This document shows positions 1 through 5,008 of a DNA stretch of 6,726 nt, piece after piece. The notes below the pieces were generated by a model. The model was not told the DNA's origin. It ran no database searches and was given only the letters and a program-made list of their open reading frames with translations. Origin of the DNA: an uncultured bacterium. GTDB lineage: Bacteria > Cyanobacteriota > Vampirovibrionia > Gastranaerophilales > Gastranaerophilaceae. Every line of letters starts with the position of its first letter. Within the stretch, counting starts at the first letter, position 1. The position numbers and the translations under genes were made by a program. The stretch is from positions 1 through 6,726 of the forward strand of contig CADCPD010000152.1 of the NCBI GenBank assembly GCA_902803265.1, read 5' to 3'.

Positions 1-42
1 CATGAACTAGCAATTTTTAGGATTGAGGATACTATATACAGT

Positions 43-1239
43 ATGCTCAATCCTATTAGTGTGTTACAGTCGAAATTTATTGTTCCTGAAATTTCAGCGA
101 AAACTACTTCTAATCCTATTAAAAATACAGGATTACAAAAAGATGTTTTCGTTCGTTCAGCTTCAAATATTTCATTTACCTCAGTCGATGACACTAAAGA
201 AGGTAGAGCTATTCGTGAATTAGGCGGAGTTACTTGTCCTTATACAGTTGTTCCTATTATTAATGGTAAGGAAGTTTCTCATCTAAACAAAAAAACTCTT
301 GAAGGTACTGCACAAGAATCGGTTGCCTTATTAAAACCTTTTGAAAACAGAATGCAACCGGTTGAAAGACAAGTTTTTGGTATTATTGAAACATTGAGCA
401 AAAAAAATCCGAAGAAAAATCTTCGTCAAGTTTTAGATATCGTTCGTCCTGAACACTTAGAAAATATTAAAGAAGTTGAAACAAATGTTCTTAATAAAAT
501 GAGCGAAATTAAGATTAATGATAAGAATGATTCTGATAAAGTTTTTAATCTTTTGTATGAATCAAAAAATATCATTGATAAGCAAGATGCAAACTATATT
601 TTCCGTAGAAGAAGATTTATGGAAAAATTAGAAGGTATCACTACTAATATGAAAGAACAAGACAAAGCGGAACAATTATCAGCACTTGCTGAAGAACTTC
701 CAAGAGCTCATGATACAGTAAGTTCTTTCATTGTTAAATTTACTCAAAAAGATCCTAATACTAAAAAAGAAAAAGAATCTTGGCAAATTGGTCAAGCTCT
801 TGTAAATTCTTCTGTAGGTTCTATTGAACATATTAAATGTAGACATCCTAAAGACGGTTCAGAACCCGGTGCTAACAATATTTCTAATTATATTTACGCT
901 TCAAAAGCAGCTAACTCTTTAAGAGGTAATATGCCTTTACCTCAATGGATTAAAAAACATCCTGAAGTTAAAGGTTATATGCAACAATATATGGACGATG
1001 TTATTGAAAAAATTAATCATAAACAAGCTATGAAAAATTTCAGAGCTTATCCTATAATTGTTGCAAAAACTCTTGAAAAAGAATCAGAAGGAATGCTTAA
1101 ATTAGATACTTCAAAATTAAAAGTTTCTAAACAAGAAGTTAATGAAGCTCTTGTTAGATACGGACTTAAAGAAGGTTCTAAAAAAGTTCACAGAAAAACT
1201 CCTGAATATGTTCCAGGTACATTTTCTTTAGTTGCTTAA
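43..1239 (+). CDS. Hypothetical protein with degenerate HNH-nuclease-like core
   Basis: This 398-residue protein has no signal peptide or membrane segment, and I cannot name a characterised family. The N-terminus (1-60) is polar and low in complexity. C65-P-Y-T begins a short motif, and 90-245 is predicted mostly helical and highly charged (RRRR at 188-191). Residues 257-300 resemble an HNH endonuclease core: E262-H263-I, then G276-A-N278-N279-I-S-N282, then N291-S-L-R-G-N296. H263 would be the general base and N291 a metal ligand. Positions where zinc-type HNH proteins carry CxxC pairs read CPYT (65-68) and S287-K-A-A290, so a structural zinc site is probably absent. The only cysteines are C65 and C266. 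Start choice: ATG at 43 is the first methionine, but the frame is open back to base 1, so an upstream start is possible. There is no good SD (GAGG at 25-28 is 14 nt away). The gene ends in TAA and converges on gdhA. Coding status is fairly sure; the HNH reading is tentative. Confidence 0.82.
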   Translation: MLNPISVLQSKFIVPEISAKTTSNPIKNTGLQKDVFVRSASNISFTSVDDTKEGRAIRELGGVTCPYTVVPIINGKEVSHLNKKTLEGTAQESVALLKPFENRMQPVERQVFGIIETLSKKNPKKNLRQVLDIVRPEHLENIKEVETNVLNKMSEIKINDKNDSDKVFNLLYESKNIIDKQDANYIFRRRRFMEKLEGITTNMKEQDKAEQLSALAEELPRAHDTVSSFIVKFTQKDPNTKKEKESWQIGQALVNSSVGSIEHIKCRHPKDGSEPGANNISNYIYASKAANSLRGNMPLPQWIKKHPEVKGYMQQYMDDVIEKINHKQAMKNFRAYPIIVAKTLEKESEGMLKLDTSKLKVSKQEVNEALVRYGLKEGSKKVHRKTPEYVPGTFSLVA

Positions 1240-1268
1240 TAAAAAGTTTAATCAATTTGAAAAAAGGA

Positions 1269-1294
1269 AAGAGGGCAAAATATTTTGCCCTCTT
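1269..1294. terminator. Bidirectional intrinsic terminator between convergent genes
   Basis: A perfect 26-nt palindrome whose arms run AAGAGGGCAAAAT / ATTTTGCCCTCTT lies between two convergent stop codons (1239 and 1318). The GC-rich GAGGGC/GCCCTC base gives the stem its strength. Read on the minus strand the stem is followed by TTTCCTTTTTTC, a good U-tract for ending gdhA. On the plus strand the tail CTTATTTGT is weaker but usable for the upstream hypothetical gene. Confidence 0.85.
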
Positions 1295-1317
1295 ATTTGT
1301 GGATTTATAAGTGTTTT

Positions 1318-2670
1318 TTAAACAACACCTTGTGCTTTCATTGCTTCTGCTAATTTAGAGAATGCTGCAATGTTTGCACCTGCTACGTAATTATTTCCAA
1401 ATCCGTATTCTTCTGCTGATTCTTTACATGATTTGAAAATATTTGTCATTATTCCGTCTAGTTTTTTATCAACTTCTTCAAAAGTATAATAGTATCTCAT
1501 TGAATTTTGACTCATTTCAATGGCAGAAGTTGCAACACCACCTGCGTTTGCAGCTTTAGCAGGACCGACAAGAACGCCTTTTTCTAAGAAATATTCTGTT
1601 GCTTCTTTTGTACAAGGCATGTTTGCTCCTTCACCAACTGCGATTACTCCATTTTCTACAAGTTTTTTAGCAGAATTTAATGTTACTTCGTTTTGAGTTG
1701 CACATGGTAGAGCAATATCTGTCTTGATTGTCCAAATTGGTGAATCTTCGTTTGTTCTTTCCATGTATTCAGCATCTTTATGAACATCTAAATATTCTTT
1801 AATTCTTCCACGTTTAACTTCTTTGATTTCCTTTATTAATTTTAAATCAATACCGTTTTTATCATATATACAACCATTTGAATCACTCATTGCAACAACT
1901 TTTCCACCTAATTCTGTTACTTTCTGGCATGCATAAATTGCAACGTTTCCTGAACCTGATATTGTTACGGTTTTTCCTGCAAAAGATTGATTTCCGTTTG
2001 CTTTTAGCATTTCTCTCATGAAATAAGAAAGTCCAAAGCCTGTTGCTTCAGTTCTTGCTAATGAACCGCCGTATGATAAGCCTTTTCCTGTTAAAACTCC
2101 GCCTTCATAAGCGTTTCTTATGCGTTTGAATTGTCCAAACATATATCCTATTTCTCTTGCTCCTGTTCCAATATCTCCTGCAGGAACGTCAATATCTTGT
2201 CCGATATGTCTTTGTAATTCTGTCATGAATGCTTGGCAAAAAGCCATAATTTCTCTGTCTGATTTTCCTTTAGGATCAAAATCAGAACCACCTTTGCCAC
2301 CACCAATTGGCAGACCGGTTAAAGCATTTTTAAAGATTTGTTCAAAACCTAAGAACTTCATAATGCTTTGGTTTACTGTAGGATGAAGTCTTAGTCCTCC
2401 TTTGTATGGTCCGATTAATGAGCTGTACTGAACTCTGAAAGCTCTGTTTACTTGGACTTGTCCTTTGTCATCTACCCATGAAACTCTGAATGTAATTATT
2501 CTTTCAGGTTCAACCATTCTTTCAAGGATACCTAATTGTTCAAATTCTTTATGTTTTTCAACAACCGGTTCGATTGATGTTAAAACTTCTTCTACTGCTT
2601 GTATATATTCCGGTTCGTTTGGGTTTTTCTTTTTTGTTTCTTCTAATACTTTTTCTACATACTTATTCAT
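1318..2670 (-). CDS. gdhA: NADP-type glutamate dehydrogenase (EC 1.4.1.4)
   Basis: This cytoplasmic enzyme makes L-glutamate from 2-oxoglutarate, ammonium and NADPH, so it is an ammonium-assimilation route; the reverse reaction is possible. It has 450 residues, the usual length of hexameric bacterial GDHs. The substrate domain shows GPYKGGLR (K90), K114, catalytic K126 in GGGKGGSDFDP and D166 in PAGDIGTG. The nucleotide fold carries GSGNVA (239-244), and the strand after it ends S262-D-S264 as in E. coli GdhA, favouring NADPH over NADH. S382 in the GGVATSAIEMSQN segment completes the substrate pocket. Start: the frame extends 25 codons upstream to an ATG at 2745, but that extension (rich in K, N and I) contains the ribosome-binding site. 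The ATG at 2670 sits 7 nt after GGAGG and begins MNKYVEKVLEE, matching family N-termini. The stop is TAA. The gene stands alone, with a terminator on its 3' side and its own promoter region. Function is confident; cofactor preference is inferred. Confidence 0.96.
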   Translation of the reverse strand: MNKYVEKVLEETKKKNPNEPEYIQAVEEVLTSIEPVVEKHKEFEQLGILERMVEPERIITFRVSWVDDKGQVQVNRAFRVQYSSLIGPYKGGLRLHPTVNQSIMKFLGFEQIFKNALTGLPIGGGKGGSDFDPKGKSDREIMAFCQAFMTELQRHIGQDIDVPAGDIGTGAREIGYMFGQFKRIRNAYEGGVLTGKGLSYGGSLARTEATGFGLSYFMREMLKANGNQSFAGKTVTISGSGNVAIYACQKVTELGGKVVAMSDSNGCIYDKNGIDLKLIKEIKEVKRGRIKEYLDVHKDAEYMERTNEDSPIWTIKTDIALPCATQNEVTLNSAKKLVENGVIAVGEGANMPCTKEATEYFLEKGVLVGPAKAANAGGVATSAIEMSQNSMRYYYTFEEVDKKLDGIMTNIFKSCKESAEEYGFGNNYVAGANIAAFSKLAEAMKAQGVV

Positions 2671-2672
2671 AA

Positions 2673-2682
2673 CCTCTCCTCC
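2673..2682 (-). promoter_or_regulatory. Strong Shine-Dalgarno of gdhA, fixing its start
   Basis: Read on the minus strand this is GGAGGAGAGG followed by TT and ATG at 2670. The GGAGG core is 7 nt from the start codon. It lies inside the longer open frame, which rules against the start at 2745. It is the only strong SD seen in front of a gene in this window. Confidence 0.9.
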
Positions 2683-2706
2683 ATCCTTCTTAATTATGTC
2701 ATTATT

Positions 2707-2737
2707 CTTATAACATATTTTTATTAAAAAAAGCCAA
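2707..2737 (-). promoter_or_regulatory. Probable gdhA promoter
   Basis: On the minus strand TATAAG (2712-2707) is preceded by TG and one base, forming an extended -10 (TGTTATAAG). A TTGGCT hexamer (2737-2732) lies 19 nt upstream and could serve as a weak -35; sliding the -10 to TTATAA gives 18 nt. Transcription would begin near 2700, leaving a 5' leader of about 30 nt that contains the SD. The AT-rich context makes chance matches common, so this is a candidate only. Confidence 0.45.
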
Positions 2738-2790
2738 TTCTTCACAAAATCTTTATGAAAATTTGTATGGAAAACAAATATTAAAAATTG

Positions 2791-2810
2791 TAAAGTGTGT
2801 TTTTGACACT
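2791..2810. repeat. Inverted repeat AGTGT-N7-ACACT, possible operator
   Basis: AGTGT (2794-2798) and ACACT (2806-2810) form a 17-bp interrupted palindrome between the outward-facing gdhA promoter and the promoter of the putative small RNA. The spacing suits a dimeric DNA-binding protein. It does not match the NtcA consensus (GTA-N8-TAC). It lies about 90-100 bp upstream of both predicted start points, farther than most simple operators. The left arm is one of several AAAGTGT copies in this gap. Confidence 0.25.
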
Positions 2811-2855
2811 ATTGTTTGCTTTTGGGAATTTTATAAAAATAATTAAAATAAATTG

Positions 2856-2884
2856 TTGACTTACAAATTTATTAAGAGTATTAT
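2856..2884 (+). promoter_or_regulatory. Strong sigma70-type promoter driving a putative small RNA
   Basis: TTGACT (2856-2861) is separated by exactly 17 nt from TATTAT (2879-2884); each hexamer has one mismatch to consensus. The 35 bp upstream are almost pure A/T, like an UP element. Predicted transcription start is near 2891. No conventional gene follows on this strand before an intrinsic terminator at 2999-3022, so the promoter appears to serve a short RNA. Confidence 0.65.
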
Positions 2885-2890
2885 TAAGGA

Positions 2891-3022
2891 GTGGATTTTA
2901 AAAGTGTTTATAAAACACTAATACATTTACTCTCATATAAACTCCTAAACATATAACACATAACACTAAATAAAAATTAGGACATATAAAAGAAGTAGAC
3001 TCTCGAAAGAGAGTTTTTTTTT
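2891..3022 (+). ncRNA. Putative small RNA of about 130 nt between prfB and gdhA
   Basis: A good promoter, no long reading frame and a classical intrinsic terminator define a self-contained unit of about 130 nt. It is divergent from gdhA and faces the 3' end of prfB. Near the 5' end, AGTGTTT (2903-2909) and AAACACT (2913-2919) form a 7-bp hairpin with a 3-nt loop. TCCTAA (2943-2948) can pair with TTAGGA (2977-2982). ACTCCT (2941-2946) is anti-SD-like, and CATATAA occurs three times (2934, 2950, 2983). The sequence does not look like tRNA, SRP RNA, tmRNA or 6S RNA. An alternative is a tiny leaderless gene: GTG at 2891, the predicted +1, opens 21 codons ending in TAA at 2956. Identity and function are unknown. 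Confidence 0.5.
2999..3022 (+). terminator. Intrinsic terminator of the putative small RNA
   Basis: ACTCTC (2999-3004), the tetraloop GAAA (3005-3008) and GAGAGT (3009-3014) form a 6-bp GNRA-capped stem, followed by a run of nine T (3014-3022). It works on the + strand only; read on the minus strand there is no U-tract. It would stop transcription about 150 nt before the prfB 3' end, so the transcript does not run into prfB. Confidence 0.8.
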
Positions 3023-3023
3023 G

Positions 3024-3057
3024 TTTAAATTTCTTTTTGTTTTAACTGAAATTTAAA
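3024..3057. repeat. 10-bp perfect inverted repeat
   Basis: TTTAAATTTC (3024-3033) and GAAATTTAAA (3048-3057) pair perfectly around a 14-nt loop, directly after the small-RNA terminator. On the + strand TAAGTTTTTTATT follows, so it could act as a weak back-up terminator. On the minus strand it is followed by A residues and so is no terminator for prfB. The stem is almost all A/T. Confidence 0.35.
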
Positions 3058-3116
3058 TAAGTTTTTTATTAATTTGTAAAAATTACACTTAAAACTTTTA
3101 AAAGGATTCCGCCGTG

Positions 3117-3150
3117 AAAAAATAAAATAAAATTTTAATTGAATTTTATT
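3117..3150 (-). terminator. Possible weak terminator of prfB
   Basis: AATAAAATT (3126-3134) and AATTTTATT (3142-3150) form a 9-bp stem with a 7-nt loop, about 25 nt beyond the prfB stop. Read on the minus strand the stem is followed by TTATTTTTTC. The stem contains no G-C pair, so efficiency is doubtful. I see no better terminator for prfB in the gap. Confidence 0.35.
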
Positions 3151-3175
3151 AAAGTTATAAAGTGTTTTTTATACA

Positions 3176-4244
3176 TTATTGTTTTGATTTAAGAAAACTT
3201 TCGATAAATCCGTCAAGATTTCCGTTCATTACTCCATCAACATCACTCGTTTCGTAATTAGTTCTATGATCTTTCACCATTTTGTAAGGATGGAACACGT
3301 ATGAACGAATTTGGGAACCAAAGTTTATATCAAAAACTTCTCCTTTTAATTCAGCTAATTTTTTTTCGTGTTCTTGTTGCTTTAGTTCTAATAACTTTGA
3401 TGCCAAAATTTGCATAGCATTTTCTCTGTTTTGAAGTTGCGAGCGTTCTTGTTGACATTTTACAACTATACCGGTAGGTTTGTGTACTATTCTTACCGCG
3501 GTTTCAACTTTATTTACGTTTTGTCCTCCGGCTCCGCCCGAACGCATTGTGTCCAATTCAATATCTTCGGGAGGTATAGTTATTTTCTTTTCAAAATCAG
3601 GAATTATTGGTGAAACTTCAAGAGATGCAAAACTGGTTTGTCTTTTGTTACTTCAATTAAACGGTGAAAGTCTTACTAATCTGTGAACACCTTTTTCAGC
3701 TTTTGCATATCCATAAGCATATTTTCCGGTTAGTTTTATTGTTGCAGATTTTATTCCAGCTTCTTCTCCATCTGATTTATCAAGCAGTTCCACTTTGTAT
3801 CCTTTTAACTCTCCCCATCTTGAATACATTCTGAGGAGCATACTTGCCCAGTCTTGAGCATCAGTCCCTCCTGCTCCTGCATTTACGGTAAGAATTGCAT
3901 TAGCTTCGTCATATTCACCGCTTAGCATTGTTTTTATTTCAAAACTATTTAGTTCTTTTTCAACTAGTGCTAACCTATTTTGAGATTCTTTTATTAGTTC
4001 TTCATCCTCTAATTCTTCCGCAACCTCTGCATCAGAAATTACGGTATCCCATTTTGAAAAATTTTCGAGAGTTTCTTTTATTTCTTTGGAATTCTGTCCG
4101 AGTTCATTTGCAAGTGCTTGATTTGACCAACATTCAGGACTTTGAAGTTTTTTTTCTGTTTCTGCTAATTCTTTAGATAATTTATTGAGGTCAAAGACAC
4201 TCCTTTAGATTATTTATTCTGTTTTTTATATTATTTATTTCCAT
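3176..4244 (-). CDS. prfB: Peptide chain release factor 2, with +1 frameshift and an extra in-frame UGA
   Basis: RF2 ends translation at UAA and UGA by triggering peptidyl-tRNA hydrolysis on the ribosome. The product has 355 residues after the frameshift (E. coli RF2: 365). It starts MEINNIKNRINNL, like E. coli MFEIN. Codons 1-17 are in one frame; a +1 shift at CTT-TGA-C joins the rest. An acidic helical N-terminal domain leads to AGAGGTDAQDW, then the stop-reading tripeptide S193-P-F195, then R-S-G-G-A-G239-G240-Q241-N-V-N, the catalytic GGQ with the full class-I RF signature. The oddity is codon 197 (3655-3653): it is UGA, in frame, where relatives have Ala or Ser. The text resumes at once with SNKRQTSFASLEV in the same frame. 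If this UGA terminates, the product is 196 residues without GGQ and is inactive. The frame is otherwise intact to TAA. ATG 4244 is fixed by an in-frame TAG at 4257-4259; there is no SD. RF2 identity is certain; functionality is not. Confidence 0.93.
3653..3655 (-). other. Unexpected in-frame UGA, codon 197 of prfB
   Basis: On the minus strand the codons run CCG TTT AAT TGA AGT AAC AAA AGA. RF2 homology is unbroken on both sides in the same frame: LVRLSPFN before, SNKRQTSFASLEV after. Thirteen positions from SPF to TSF are kept as in E. coli and cyanobacterial RF2, so TGA replaces a residue and is not an inserted codon. A single change from TCA (Ser) would create it. The residue lies right after the anticodon-like SPF loop. 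Moving +1 here gives no RF2-like sequence, so it is not a frameshift site. Confidence 0.9.
4191..4205 (-). promoter_or_regulatory. Programmed +1 frameshift site of prfB
   Basis: Read on the minus strand: AAG GAG TGT CTT TGA, then C. The elements match the known RF2 autoregulation site: an internal SD (AAGGAG), a 3-nt spacer, slippery CTT, the UGA stop and a following C. The ribosome pauses at UGA when RF2 is scarce and slips so that GAC (Asp) is read next, giving CL-DLNKL. The E. coli site is at codon 26; here it is codon 18 because the preceding N-terminal segment is shorter. Confidence 0.95.
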
Positions 4245-4250
4245 ATATAA

Positions 4251-4256
4251 ATTATA
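4251..4256 (-). promoter_or_regulatory. Perfect -10 box of prfB, placed for a leaderless mRNA
   Basis: On the minus strand TATAAT (4256-4251) is followed by six bases and then ATG at 4244, so the predicted +1 is the A of the start codon. A clear -35 is missing: TTTACA (4283-4278) is 21 nt away, too far for normal spacing. No SD precedes the ATG, and an in-frame TAG at 4257-4259 overlaps the end of the box. Confidence 0.5.
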
Positions 4257-4265
4257 CTATAAATG

Positions 4266-4294
4266 TTGATTTTTTTGTGTAAATTATTTAAAAT
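4266..4294 (+). promoter_or_regulatory. Promoter of the PilZ-TPR operon, placed for a leaderless mRNA
   Basis: TTGATT (4266-4271), a 17-nt spacer and TAAAAT (4289-4294) form a fair sigma70-type promoter. Six bases follow before ATG at 4301, so +1 would be the start codon itself. The -10 contains an in-frame TAA (4289-4291) and there is no SD in the remaining 9 nt. It is divergent from, and interleaved with, the prfB promoter in a 56-bp gap. Confidence 0.5.
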
Positions 4295-4300
4295 AGATTT

Positions 4301-5005
4301 ATGACTAATATCCAAAAAAATCAGCGCCTAGCTATTATATTAGACACTCCTGATGGTAAAAAAAGCATATTGTCATATGTTCGAGAAGTTTATCCTGATA
4401 GATTAGTCCTTAATCAACCTCAAGATTGGGAAGAATATCGTTCTTATCTTGAAGAAGGCGAAGAAATTAAAACAAAAATTTTTACAAGGGCTGGTGTGTT
4501 ACTTTATACGGCTTTTATTTTAAATTCTCCGGCTGATGATAATTTTACTCTTGAATACAATGAAAATTATGCTCAAATTGTACAGCGTAGAGCTTATACA
4601 AGAGTACCTTTAGAAACTTTTGTTGATTGTACGATAGAGGATATAGATGCTGCAGATTTTGAAGAAGAAGCTGCTGCTGTTCAAAATTATGAATTTAACA
4701 CAGTGAAATATTCTGTACCACTTTCATGTGAATATGAAAAAACTGTTATTGATGCTGAAACTATTGATATTGGTGGTGGTGGTTTAAAAATATTAGCAAA
4801 GGATGATTTACCTAAAGAAAAAGTTATAACTTTTAAAATAAATCTTTTTGATGATATAATAGTTGCACAAGGTATTATTGTTAATAATAACCTTCCTACA
4901 CGTCAATATGGTATTAAGTTTACTAGAATTTCTGATAAAGATAAAGATAAAATTATAAAAACTTGCTTGAGAATAGAAGGTATTCTTAATAGAAAATCGG
5001 ATTAG
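4301..5005 (+). CDS. YcgR-like PilZ domain protein, probable c-di-GMP receptor
   Basis: This 234-residue cytoplasmic protein has two regions. Residues 5-90 resemble the N-terminal domain of YcgR-type flagellar brake proteins (QRLAIILDTPDGK, then a charged strand-rich segment). Residues 95-228 are a PilZ domain. The c-di-GMP motifs are R97-A-Y-T-R101 (RxxxR) and D156-I-G-G-G-G161, where the usual Ser of [D/N]xSxxG is Gly158. An acidic stretch of about 35 residues (110-145, with EEEAAA) is inserted between the two motifs. Members of this family bind c-di-GMP and change motility, secretion or matrix production through a partner protein; the partner here is not visible. ATG 4301 is fixed by TAA at 4289-4291. 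The gene ends in TAG, with only 3 nt before the TPR gene, indicating one operon and probably translational coupling. Domain call is confident; ligand binding is inferred from motifs. Confidence 0.88.
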   Translation: MTNIQKNQRLAIILDTPDGKKSILSYVREVYPDRLVLNQPQDWEEYRSYLEEGEEIKTKIFTRAGVLLYTAFILNSPADDNFTLEYNENYAQIVQRRAYTRVPLETFVDCTIEDIDAADFEEEAAAVQNYEFNTVKYSVPLSCEYEKTVIDAETIDIGGGGLKILAKDDLPKEKVITFKINLFDDIIVAQGIIVNNNLPTRQYGIKFTRISDKDKDKIIKTCLRIEGILNRKSD

Positions 5006-5008
5006 TAC

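Noticed and set aside
23..223. Open frame of 66 codons on the + strand
   Set aside because: It overlaps the hypothetical gene at 43-1239 in another frame and has low-complexity content; the longer frame has the coding character.
2120..2713. Two + strand open frames (2120-2386, 2465-2713) opposite gdhA
   Set aside because: They are antisense to conserved gdhA codons and have no SD or family resemblance.
2671..2745. N-terminal extension of gdhA by 25 codons
   Set aside because: The extension contains the strong GGAGG ribosome-binding site and the likely -10 box, has intergenic-like composition, and would add residues not found in GDH family N-termini.
2794..2865. NtcA-type nitrogen-control site near gdhA or the small RNA
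   Set aside because: The palindromes present (AGTGT-N7-ACACT; TGT-N6-ACA at 2854-2865) have the wrong arms or spacing for GTA-N8-TAC.
3653..3655. Selenocysteine insertion or a second frameshift at the internal UGA
   Set aside because: RF2 has no selenoprotein forms that I know of and I see no convincing bacterial SECIS hairpin right after the codon. Shifting frame destroys RF2 homology, so neither explains it.
3410..3686. Two + strand open frames (3410-3613, 3480-3686) opposite prfB
   Set aside because: Antisense to the conserved RF2 GGQ region; no independent support.
3176..3928. Reading prfB as two separate genes (3176-3556 and 3653-3928)
   Set aside because: The sequence between them and upstream to 4244 is continuous RF2 in one frame apart from the normal +1 shift; the pieces are artefacts of the internal UGA and of choosing internal starts.
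3928..4176. 82-codon + strand frame
   Set aside because: Antisense to the RF2 N-terminal domain; its leucine and phenylalanine richness comes from reverse-complemented Glu and Lys codons.
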